Shown: piece by piece, positions 14,181-21,567 of the stretch
Layout of the letters: the number at the start of each line of letters is the position of its first letter
Numbering within the stretch: position 1 is the first letter of the stretch
Source of the DNA: a bacterium
GTDB taxonomy: Bacteria > Bacillota_I > Bacilli_A > RF39 > UBA660
Direction: 5' to 3'
DNA: 23,214 nt
NCBI GenBank assembly: GCA_014846175.1
Contig: RKAV01000045.1
Location: 1-23,214 of the forward strand
The notes under the pieces: model-generated
What the model was told of the DNA's origin: nothing
Databases searched by the model: none
Seen by the model: only the letters and a program-made list of their open reading frames with translations
Program-made: the position numbers and the translations under genes

Positions 14181-16078
14181 CAGAACAAGAAATTGTAAGA
14201 CGTGAAAAAGCTGGAAAAATAAAAGAATTAGGACTAGATCCATTTGGACATAGTTTTAAAAGAACAGCTTTTGCTAACGATATAAAAGATAAATATAAAG
14301 ATGTAGAGCATGATGCTTTTGAAAATATGACAGATGAAGCTACCGTAGCTGGTAGAATTATGTTTATTAGAAAAATGGGTAAGGCGTCATTTTGTACTAT
14401 CAAAGATAAGACAGGATCTATTCAAATATACATATCAATTAATGATATAGGAGAGAACAATTATACCCTATTTAAAACAGCAGATATTGGTGATATAGTT
14501 GGTGTTCGTGGAAAAATAATGAAAACTAAAACAGGAGAAGTAACTATTAAATGTTTAGAATATACTCCTTTAGTAAAAGCCTTAAAACCACTACCAGAAA
14601 AGTTTCATGGTCTAACTGATAAAGAAGAAAGATATAGAAGACGTTATGTTGATTTAATAATGAATGATGATACAAGAAGAGTAGCTTTCTTACGTCCAAA
14701 GATTATTAGATGTATCCAAAACTTTATGGATAATCAAGGATTTACTGAAGTAGAAACACCAGTTTTATCAACATTACTTACAGGAGCTAGTGCTAAACCA
14801 TTTGTTACACATCATAATGCTCAAGACTTAGATATGTACTTAAGAATAGCCTTAGAATTACCATTAAAAAGACTATTAGTAGGTGGTATGGAAGCTGTTT
14901 ATGAAATAGGAAGAGTATTTAGAAACGAAGGAATGGATTTAAAACATAATCCAGAATTTACCTTAATGGAAGCTTATTTAGCTTATAGCGATTTAAATGG
15001 AATGATGGACTTAACAGAAAATATGTATCAAACTATTGCAAAAGATGTAATTGGTAAGATGACTTATAATTGGTATGGTTATGAGATAAATCTAGAAGGA
15101 CCATGGAAGAGAATAAGTATGGTTGATGCTATTAAAGAAAAGACAGGAATAGATTTCAAAAAAGAAATGACTGTTGAAGAAGCTTTAGAATTAGCAAGAG
15201 AACATCAAATAGTAGTAGAAGAACATGAGAAAAGTGTTGGACATATCATTAATTTATTCTTTGAAAAGTATGTAGAAGAAACATTAATTCAACCAACCTT
15301 CTTATATGGGCATCCAGTAGAAATATCACCACTTACTAAGAAAAATCCTGAAGACCCTAGATTCGTTGATAGATTTGAATTATTTATTGCTGGTCGTGAA
15401 TTTGCTAATGCTTATACAGAATTGAATGACCCAATTGATCAGTTAGAAAGATTTGAAGAACAATTAAAAGAAAAAGATTTAGGTAACGATGAAGCTAATG
15501 ATATTGATATGGACTTTATTGAAGCCTTAGAATATGGAATGCCTCCTGCTGGCGGAGTTGGTTATGGAATAGATAGACTAGTAATGTTATTTACAGAGTC
15601 AGAATCTATTAGAGATGTAATATTATTCCCAACTATGAAACCATTAAATGGAACAGAAACAGCTAAAAAAGAAATAATTTCCGAAAATAAAAAAGAAGTA
15701 ATAGACTTTTCTAAAGTTCAAATAGAACCATTATTTACTGATTATGTTGATTTTGATACCTTTAGTAAATGTGACTTTAGAGCTGTAAAAGTAAAAGACT
15801 GTGTAGCAGTACCTAAAAGTAAAAAACTATTACAATTTACTTTGGATGATGGAACAGGAACAGATAGAATAATTCTTAGTGGTATTCATGCTTACTATGA
15901 ACCAGAAGAATTAATTGGTAAAACTTTAGTAGCTATTACTAATTTACCACCTCGTAAGATGATGGGAATAGATTCTTGTGGAATGCTTTTAAGTGCTGTT
16001 CATACTGAAGAAGATGAAGAAAAACTACATTTATTAATGATAGATGAACATATACCAGCTGGTGCTAAATTATATTAA
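14168..16078 (+). CDS. lysS: Lysyl-tRNA synthetase (class II) with extra C-terminal tRNA-binding domain
   Basis: Charges tRNA(Lys) with lysine. 636 residues against about 495 for ordinary class II LysRS. Order: an N-terminal OB-fold anticodon-binding domain (about 55-135), motif 1 region GFTEVETPVL (191-200), motif 2 FRNEGMDLKHNPEFTLMEAY (251-270), and motif 3 GVGYGIDRLVMLF (464-476) ending the catalytic core near residue 492. A linker (493-528) leads to a second OB-fold domain (about 529-636) with KSKKLLQFTLDDG, RIILSGI, and GKTLVAITNLPPRKMMG then IDSCGMLLSA. These are the hallmarks of the Trbp111/EMAP-II/MetRS C-terminal tRNA-binding family. The fusion is continuous in one frame. ATG 14168 follows GAGGAGG within the end of the RDD gene. 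No T-box leader is present. A terminator overlaps the stop. Confidence 0.96.
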   Translation: MRELTEQEIVRREKAGKIKELGLDPFGHSFKRTAFANDIKDKYKDVEHDAFENMTDEATVAGRIMFIRKMGKASFCTIKDKTGSIQIYISINDIGENNYTLFKTADIGDIVGVRGKIMKTKTGEVTIKCLEYTPLVKALKPLPEKFHGLTDKEERYRRRYVDLIMNDDTRRVAFLRPKIIRCIQNFMDNQGFTEVETPVLSTLLTGASAKPFVTHHNAQDLDMYLRIALELPLKRLLVGGMEAVYEIGRVFRNEGMDLKHNPEFTLMEAYLAYSDLNGMMDLTENMYQTIAKDVIGKMTYNWYGYEINLEGPWKRISMVDAIKEKTGIDFKKEMTVEEALELAREHQIVVEEHEKSVGHIINLFFEKYVEETLIQPTFLYGHPVEISPLTKKNPEDPRFVDRFELFIAGREFANAYTELNDPIDQLERFEEQLKEKDLGNDEANDIDMDFIEALEYGMPPAGGVGYGIDRLVMLFTESESIRDVILFPTMKPLNGTETAKKEIISENKKEVIDFSKVQIEPLFTDYVDFDTFSKCDFRAVKVKDCVAVPKSKKLLQFTLDDGTGTDRIILSGIHAYYEPEELIGKTLVAITNLPPRKMMGIDSCGMLLSAVHTEEDEEKLHLLMIDEHIPAGAKLY

Positions 16079-16103
16079 GAGGAATTAATTTTCTTCTTTT
16101 TTT
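16077..16103 (+). terminator. Intrinsic terminator overlapping the lysS stop
   Basis: AAGAGGAA (16077-16084) pairs with TTCTTCTT (16091-16098), eight positions with one G-U, loop TTAATT, followed by TTTTT. The TAA stop (16076-16078) lies at the stem base. Confidence 0.6.
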
Positions 16104-16125
16104 ATACTATATAATAGAGGTGTTT

Positions 16126-16722
16126 ATGAAAGATATATTAATTGGAATTGCTTATCGAAGAGATGAGTTTAAACTTATTCCGTTTGAAAAAGAAAAAATT
16201 AATTATGAAATATTTAGTCCTAAGAATGAAACAGATTATTCTAAATATGATGGCTTTTATTTACCTGGAGGTGATGGTTGGTATAGTGAAGATATTAAAA
16301 TAATAAAATATGCTAAAGAACATAATATACCAATATTAGGAGTATGTCTTGGAATGCAAGAAATGTCAGCTTTTCTTTTAAAAGAAGACAAAGATATTAC
16401 TAAGAAAATATTAAACCATAATACCGGTGAACACTTAGTGTCTATTAAAAAGAATAGTTTTCTTTATGATATAGTACAAAAACAAGAAATATTTGTTAAT
16501 TCTAGACATAATGACTATATCCCTAAGTTATCATCCTTATATGTTAGTGCAAGAAGTTTAGATAATTGTATAGAGGCAGTTGAGTTAAAAGAACATCCAT
16601 TTTTCTTAGGATTACAATGGCATCCAGAAAGTTTATATGAAACTGATTTGTCATCTAAAAAAATATTTAATACCTTTTTTGATAAATGCTTTTCACAAAA
16701 AATTCACAAAAAAAATCGCTAA
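16126..16722 (+). CDS. Class I glutamine amidotransferase-like hydrolase (peptidase C26 type)
   Basis: 198 residues with the triad of the class I amidotransferase fold: LPGGDG (46-51) as oxyanion strand, GVCLGMQ with nucleophile C74, and LQWHPES with H166 and E168. The closest group by motif is the gamma-glutamyl-gamma-aminobutyrate hydrolase (PuuD/peptidase C26) family, which cleaves gamma-glutamyl bonds, but it is shorter than the usual roughly 250 residues and the substrate is not evident. There is no synthetase domain fused or adjacent, so it probably acts as a stand-alone hydrolase. GAGGTG precedes ATG 16126; an in-frame GTG at 16120 overlaps that site. A transporter gene follows after its own promoter, and a functional link between the two is only a possibility. 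Confidence 0.8.
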   Translation: MKDILIGIAYRRDEFKLIPFEKEKINYEIFSPKNETDYSKYDGFYLPGGDGWYSEDIKIIKYAKEHNIPILGVCLGMQEMSAFLLKEDKDITKKILNHNTGEHLVSIKKNSFLYDIVQKQEIFVNSRHNDYIPKLSSLYVSARSLDNCIEAVELKEHPFFLGLQWHPESLYETDLSSKKIFNTFFDKCFSQKIHKKNR

Positions 16723-16726
16723 TTGC

Positions 16727-16755
16727 TTGTAAAACAAAGTTATTATTCGTATAAT
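16727..16755 (+). promoter_or_regulatory. Sigma-A promoter of the YfcC-like transporter
   Basis: TTGTAA (16727-16732), 17 bases, TATAAT (16750-16755), with predicted start near 16762 and GGAAGGAG in the short leader before ATG 16781. Confidence 0.7.
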
Positions 16756-16780
16756 TAATATATGGAAGGAGAAGAAAATT

Positions 16781-18367
16781 ATGAAAAAACATAATGCATT
16801 GAAAGTTAGTTTAATTACACTATTTGTATTTGTGCTTTTGACATGGATTTTACCAGCTGCTACTTATCAATCAAGTTATTCTGAGATTGGTAGATCACAA
16901 GTTGGAATATTTGATTTATTATCTTATCAAAATACTGTATTAGGATATTTTGGATATATTTCATTATTCATTTTAGCAATTGGTGGTTTCTATGGTGTAT
17001 TAGTAAAAGTTGGAGCATATAGAAAAATATTAGATGCTATTGTTAAAAAATTCAAAGGTAAAGAACATATATGTATTATAATAATTGCTTCTTTATTTGC
17101 AATTTTAACATCATTCTGTGGAATGCAACTTGCACTATTAATGTTATTCCCATTTGTTATTTCTCTAGTATTAATGCTAGGATATAATAAACTAGCTGCT
17201 ACTGCAGTAACTGTTGGTAGTGTTGCTGTTGGTTTAATGGGAACTACATTTGCATATAATACAACTCAAATGTTACAACAATACTTATCAGTTAAAACAA
17301 CAACCCAAATTTGGACTAGAATAATCTTATTAGTTCTAGGATTAGTAATTTTACTAATTAATGTTTTGAAGTTTGGAAAGAAAGAGAGTACAAAATCATC
17401 AAGTGATGAAAAAGACTATATTCCAGTAGCTGTTAAACAAGAGAAAAAACAAAAGAAAAATTGGCCATTAGTAGTTATCATTGATTTAGTATTATTAGTT
17501 ACTATTTTAGGATTTATTACTTGGACTAATTCATTCAATGTAAATATTTTTGAAGATATTAAAACAGCTGTTACAGGATTTAGTGTTCCATCTTATGTTG
17601 CTTTATTAGCATTATTAGTAATAATAAATATTATTCTATTTGCTAAGAAGTCTAGTAAGAAATCTTATATCATTTTAGATGGTATTGTAGCTTTACTTGC
17701 TATTATAGTATCAATTGGTAGTTTTGGAGTAAAAGCTAAATTCTTTACAGGAATTACTAAAGCATTAAATACTAGTTTCCCAGTATTTGGTAAACTATTA
17801 GGTAGTAATATTCCTGCATTTGGTAGCTGGACATTAACAGAAGTAATAGTTTTATTATTACTAGCTCTTGTTATTATTAAATATGTTTATAAAATAACTT
17901 GGGATGATATGATAGTAGGATTTAGTGAAGGATTAAGAAAAGCATTATTACCTGCATTTATTGTACTTGTAATTTACTTAATCTTAGTACTTGCAACTTA
18001 CAATCCTTATCAATTAGTTATTTATAAAGCAATATTAGGATTAACAAAAGGATTCAATGTATTTACAACAGGATTAGTAGTAATTATTTCAAGTGTAATT
18101 AATGGAGATCCAACTTATGCTTTCTATAATGTTTTACCTTACTTTGTAAGTGTAGTAACTGCTACAGATACATATCCATTAATTTCAGTTATCTTCCAAG
18201 CATTATATGGTATTGTTACATTAGTAGCACCTACAAGCGTACCATTAATGGTAACACTTGCTTACTTAAAAGTACCTTATAAAGATTGGATAAAATATAT
18301 CTGGAAAATATTACTAGAAATAGTTGTAGTTGCATTTATAATATTTACAATACTAGTATTAATTTAA
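16781..18367 (+). CDS. YfcC/DcuC-type membrane transporter
   Basis: A 528-residue polytopic membrane protein with about 12 hydrophobic segments. The first half includes TWILPAATY after TM1, GIFDLL, IGGFYGVLVKVGAY, a re-entrant-like FCGMQLALLMLFPF region and GVGLMGTT-like TVGSVAVGLMGTTFA. After a lysine-rich loop (about 197-227) comes a hydrophobic middle. The last quarter contains GFSEGLRKALLPAFIVLVIY, APTSVPLMVTLAYLKVPYKD and a final helix, a pattern typical of YfcC-family (DcuC-like, C4-dicarboxylate/amino-acid carrier) proteins. Family members are often peptide, amino-acid or dicarboxylate carriers in anaerobes; the substrate here is unknown. It is a single-gene unit with its own promoter and a structured 3' region ending in a terminator. 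Confidence 0.7.
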   Translation: MKKHNALKVSLITLFVFVLLTWILPAATYQSSYSEIGRSQVGIFDLLSYQNTVLGYFGYISLFILAIGGFYGVLVKVGAYRKILDAIVKKFKGKEHICIIIIASLFAILTSFCGMQLALLMLFPFVISLVLMLGYNKLAATAVTVGSVAVGLMGTTFAYNTTQMLQQYLSVKTTTQIWTRIILLVLGLVILLINVLKFGKKESTKSSSDEKDYIPVAVKQEKKQKKNWPLVVIIDLVLLVTILGFITWTNSFNVNIFEDIKTAVTGFSVPSYVALLALLVIINIILFAKKSSKKSYIILDGIVALLAIIVSIGSFGVKAKFFTGITKALNTSFPVFGKLLGSNIPAFGSWTLTEVIVLLLLALVIIKYVYKITWDDMIVGFSEGLRKALLPAFIVLVIYLILVLATYNPYQLVIYKAILGLTKGFNVFTTGLVVIISSVINGDPTYAFYNVLPYFVSVVTATDTYPLISVIFQALYGIVTLVAPTSVPLMVTLAYLKVPYKDWIKYIWKILLEIVVVAFIIFTILVLI

Positions 18368-18372
18368 AGTAA

Positions 18373-18416
18373 ACTTTATATGCCTGTTAGTTTTCTAAAA
18401 CAGGAAATACTAAAGT
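18373..18416 (+). other. Nested hairpin in the 3' region of the transporter transcript
   Basis: ACTTTA (18373-18378) pairs with TAAAGT (18411-18416), enclosing CCTGTT (18383-18388) paired with AACAGG (18399-18404). It has no T-run and lies just before the true terminator. Possible 3' stabilising structure or small regulatory RNA; no riboswitch class is recognised. Confidence 0.35.
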
Positions 18417-18423
18417 GTGGTTT

Positions 18424-18447
18424 AAAAAAGAGACTTGTCTCTTTTTT
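18424..18447 (+). terminator. Intrinsic terminator after the transporter
   Basis: AAAAAAGAGAC (18424-18434) and GTCTCTTTTTT (18437-18447) are perfectly complementary around TT. The core stem GAGA/TCTC, with A-tract and T-tract on either side, would work in both directions. Confidence 0.8.
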
Positions 18448-18546
18448 GTTATATTAGAGAAAAATATGCTTATATAGCATAAAATCCTATCTTTTTTTAA
18501 ATAAGAGATAAACTATATTATAGATATAATAAAGAGAGGGATAGAT

Positions 18547-19089
18547 ATGGATAAAATTAATAGTAATAAAAAACTTATGATTATTGGTCTTTTTGTATTA
18601 ATGATTGTTTTAATAGGAACAAGTTTTGCATTAGTTAAAGTAACTGTAAGTGGTAATAAAAATGTAACCTTAATAGTAAAAAATCTTCAATTAACCTATA
18701 CTGAAGGGACATCAACAATTGCCCTTACTAAAGTAGCACCTCAAGAAGATAATGAGGGACTTGCTAATACACCATATACTTTCACTTTAAAAAATACTGG
18801 TACTAGAACTATAAACTATGATATTTTTCTAGATGATGATAGTAGTTGTACTGATTGTGCTACTTTTCCTCATAATTTTTTATCATATAATCTAAAAAAA
18901 GATGGAACTTCAATAGCGAATGGTAAATTATCAACTACTAGTAATAAATTAGGTTCTTATTCTATACCAGGGAATACTACTCAAAATTTTGAATTTCGTT
19001 TATGGTTAAATCTAGATGCTACAAATGATGTTATGGCAAAATCTTTCTATAGTAAAATAAGAATAGAAGCTACTGAGCAAGTTAATTAA
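18547..19089 (+). CDS. TasA/CalY-like secreted protein (third copy, stand-alone)
   Basis: 180 residues. A short basic start is followed by a hydrophobic signal segment (10-28) ending GTSFA, a plausible signal-peptidase site before LVKVTV. The remainder is beta-rich: VKNLQLTYTEG, then PYTFTLKNTGTRTINYDIFL (77-96), LSYNLKKDGTSIANGKLS (112-129), and NFEFRLWLN with YSKIRIEA near the end. This matches camelysin/TasA-type subunits and the two cassette proteins at 349-966 and 1749-2267. A CTDC pair (101-104) is unique to this copy and could form a local disulfide or bind a metal. AGAGAGGGA precedes ATG 18547. TATATT or TATAAT boxes lie at 18514-18530, but no good -35 is visible. It has its own terminator and no signal peptidase next to it, so it would depend on the distant SipW-like enzyme. 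Confidence 0.65.
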   Translation: MDKINSNKKLMIIGLFVLMIVLIGTSFALVKVTVSGNKNVTLIVKNLQLTYTEGTSTIALTKVAPQEDNEGLANTPYTFTLKNTGTRTINYDIFLDDDSSCTDCATFPHNFLSYNLKKDGTSIANGKLSTTSNKLGSYSIPGNTTQNFEFRLWLNLDATNDVMAKSFYSKIRIEATEQVN

Positions 19090-19116
19090 ACTAGTTATTA
19101 TCAACTAGTTTTTTTT
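19088..19116 (+). terminator. Intrinsic terminator after the third TasA-like gene
   Basis: AAACTAGTT (19088-19096) and AACTAGTTT (19103-19111) form a perfect 9-bp stem, loop ATTATC, followed by a T-run to 19116. Confidence 0.85.
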
Positions 19117-19141
19117 GTCACTTTTTTTGGTCTTAAAATAA

Positions 19142-19171
19142 TTGCTTAACAATATTTCTTCTCGTTAAAAT
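19142..19171 (+). promoter_or_regulatory. Candidate promoter of clpC
   Basis: TTGCTT (19142-19147), 18 bases, TAAAAT (19166-19171). No CtsR heptad repeat (GGTCAAA type) is seen in the 80 bases before the start, so heat-shock control by CtsR is not supported here. Confidence 0.4.
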
Positions 19172-19195
19172 ATAAGTATACAAGGAGGAAATAAA

Positions 19196-21490
19196 ATGTT
19201 TTCAAAATTTAGTGAAGATGCTCAAAAAGCCTTGATACTAGCACGAAAAGAGATGAGGATTTTAAAACATCCTTATGTAGGAAGTGAACATCTATTATTA
19301 GCTATACTATCAATGAAGGAATTAAAAGTGACTAATCATTTAAAACTATTAGGTTTAACTTATGATAAATTTAAAGATGAATTAATAAGAGTAGTAGGAA
19401 TAGGAAAGACAACTAATGACTGGTTTTTATATACCCCTCTTTTAAAAAGAGTATTAGAAACAGCTATGTTAAATAGTAAAGAAAATAAAGAAAGTGAAGT
19501 ATCGGTTGCAGAGTTATTCTTATCATTATTAGAAGAAGGAGAAGGTATAGCTATAAGATTATTAATGGGGATGAATATAGATATAGATAGACTATATCAA
19601 GAGTTTTCTACTTCCTTTACAGAGAAGAAAATAACGGGACACAAAAAATTACTAATTGAAGAATTTTCCATTAATTTAAATAAAAGAATTATGTCTAATG
19701 AAATAGATCCCGTTATAGGTAGAGAGACAGAATTAAAAAGAATGATAGAAATACTTTGTAGAAGAACTAAGAATAACCCACTACTATTAGGAGAAGCAGG
19801 AGTTGGAAAAACAGCAATAGTAGAAGAATTAGCAAGACAAATAGTAGAAAATAATGTTCCAAGAGCTTTAAGAGGTAAAGAGATATTATCTCTTTCGATG
19901 GCATCATTAGTAGCAGGTACTAAGTATCGGGGAGAATTTGAAGAAAGAGTAGGTAAGATACTTAAAGAAATAGAAGAACATGATGAGTATCTAATATTTA
20001 TAGATGAGATACATACTTTAGTAGGTGCCGGAGGAGCAGAAGGGGCAATAGATGCATCAAATATCTTAAAACCAGCCCTGGCTAGAGGAAAAATACATTT
20101 AATAGGAGCAACTACTGTATCTGAATATAGAGAATTTATTGAGAAAGACAAAGCCTTAAATAGAAGATTTCAAATACTATTAATTGAAGAACCTAATAAA
20201 GAAAAAACTAAAGAAATATTAAAGAAATTAAAACCTTTATATGAAGCTTATCATTCTGTATCAATTTCAGATGCCATGATTGATATGATAGTAGATTTAT
20301 CAAATACTTATATATATGAATATTACCAACCAGATAAAGCAATAGATATATTAGATGAAGTGTGTGCAAGAGCTAGTTTAATAGAAGATAAGAAAGATAA
20401 AGAATTAAAGAAAATAAATAAATTACTTCAAAAAGTAGTAATAGAAAAAAGACAAGCAGTGACAAATCAAAACTTTAAAAAAGCATCTAAACTAAAACAA
20501 AGTGAAAAAAACTTAATTACTAAAAAGAATGAACTTGAATTTTCACTTCTTGGTAAAAAGAAACCTAGGAAAATAACTAAAGAAATGATAGCAGAAGTTA
20601 TTTATTTAAAAACTAAAATTCCTGTATATGAAATAATAGAAGGTAATAAGAACAAACTATTTTCCCTAGAAAAGGAATTATTGAGTAAAATTATAGGTCA
20701 AGATGAGATAATTCATGATTTATGTAACTTAACTAAAAAGATACAATTAGGTTTTCAAGATAGTCCTAAGATACATACCTTTCTTTTAGCTGGTAGTACA
20801 GGAATAGGTAAAACTTATTTAGTAAAAGAATATGCTTCTCTTCTTTATGGAAAAGATCACTTTATTAGATTAGATATGAGTGAGTATAAAGAAGAACATT
20901 CAGTAAGTAAAATACTTGGAGCTCCTCCAGGATATGTGGGCTTTGATAATCATGAGACTATCCTTGATCAAATAAGACTATATCCTCATTGTGTAATACT
21001 ATTAGATGAGATAGAAAAAGCTTCACCTTCAGTGTTAAAACTATTTCTCCAAGTGATGGATGAAGGTTATTTAAAAGACTCTAAAGGACGAAAAGTGTCT
21101 TTTGAACACATTTTTCTCTTTATGACAACTAATTTAGGGGCAAATAAAAAAGATATTGGTTTTGTGGAAACAGTAGATAGTAAGAATACAGATGTAGAAG
21201 AATTTTTAGGTGTAGAATTTGTTAATCGTATAGATAAGAAATACTATTTTAAAGATTTAACTAAAGAAGATATTGAAAGAATAGTAAATCTAAAATTAGA
21301 CCTGTTAATAAATGCTTTTAAGAAAAAAAATATAGAAGTAGAAATATCCACAGATATTGTGGAAAAAATAATTTCTAAATCAAACTATGAAAAATTTGGA
21401 GCAAGACAAGTGGATAAAGTTATTGATGATATTGTAACACCTGTTATAGTTGATGCTTGGTATCATGGTGAAAGTTGTGTTTCTATCTAG
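19196..21490 (+). CDS. clpC: ClpC-type AAA+ unfoldase (ATP-dependent Clp protease ATP-binding subunit)
   Basis: A hexameric unfoldase that feeds proteins to ClpP. 764 residues, shorter than the usual roughly 810. N-terminal double Clp repeat (1-140) beginning FSKFSEDAQKALILARKE; AAA1 with Walker A GEAGVGKT (199-206) and Walker B IFIDE (267-271); a short middle domain (about 390-455) with a UVR-like coiled coil, EKRQAVTNQNFKKASKLK; AAA2 with Walker A GSTGIGKT (533-540), Walker B ILLDE (601-605), and a ClpP-binding loop reading IGF (654-656). The short M domain and UVR motif distinguish ClpC from ClpB. GGAGG precedes ATG 19196. In Bacillus clpC is the last gene of ctsR-mcsA-mcsB-clpC after lysS; here it still follows lysS but the three regulators are absent. 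Confidence 0.93.
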   Translation: MFSKFSEDAQKALILARKEMRILKHPYVGSEHLLLAILSMKELKVTNHLKLLGLTYDKFKDELIRVVGIGKTTNDWFLYTPLLKRVLETAMLNSKENKESEVSVAELFLSLLEEGEGIAIRLLMGMNIDIDRLYQEFSTSFTEKKITGHKKLLIEEFSINLNKRIMSNEIDPVIGRETELKRMIEILCRRTKNNPLLLGEAGVGKTAIVEELARQIVENNVPRALRGKEILSLSMASLVAGTKYRGEFEERVGKILKEIEEHDEYLIFIDEIHTLVGAGGAEGAIDASNILKPALARGKIHLIGATTVSEYREFIEKDKALNRRFQILLIEEPNKEKTKEILKKLKPLYEAYHSVSISDAMIDMIVDLSNTYIYEYYQPDKAIDILDEVCARASLIEDKKDKELKKINKLLQKVVIEKRQAVTNQNFKKASKLKQSEKNLITKKNELEFSLLGKKKPRKITKEMIAEVIYLKTKIPVYEIIEGNKNKLFSLEKELLSKIIGQDEIIHDLCNLTKKIQLGFQDSPKIHTFLLAGSTGIGKTYLVKEYASLLYGKDHFIRLDMSEYKEEHSVSKILGAPPGYVGFDNHETILDQIRLYPHCVILLDEIEKASPSVLKLFLQVMDEGYLKDSKGRKVSFEHIFLFMTTNLGANKKDIGFVETVDSKNTDVEEFLGVEFVNRIDKKYYFKDLTKEDIERIVNLKLDLLINAFKKKNIEVEISTDIVEKIISKSNYEKFGARQVDKVIDDIVTPVIVDAWYHGESCVSI

Positions 21491-21506
21491 CAAATAAGTG
21501 AAAATT

Positions 21507-21539
21507 AAGAGAAAATACTTTCTATTGTCTCTTTTTTTT
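21507..21539 (+). terminator. Intrinsic terminator after clpC
   Basis: AAGAGA (21507-21512) pairs with TCTCTT (21528-21533), and AATA with TATT inside, separated by one mismatch, with loop CTTTC; eight T residues end the structure. Confidence 0.75.
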
Positions 21540-21567
21540 GTTACAATAATCAGTAGGAGATGATACA

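Noticed and set aside
16110..16122. TATAAT just before the amidotransferase-like gene as its promoter
   Set aside because: It lies only 10 bases before the ATG and overlaps the space of the ribosome binding site; no -35 box sits 16-18 bases upstream. It is more likely chance in an AT-rich gap.
19112..19195. CtsR operator upstream of clpC
   Set aside because: A single GGTC at 19131 is not followed by AAA or by a second heptad, so the tandem repeat is absent.
19597..20151. Long open frame on the minus strand within clpC (184 codons)
   Set aside because: It lies wholly opposite the conserved AAA1 domain of clpC, has low-complexity Ser/Leu/Pro composition typical of a reversed frame, and has no ribosome binding site.
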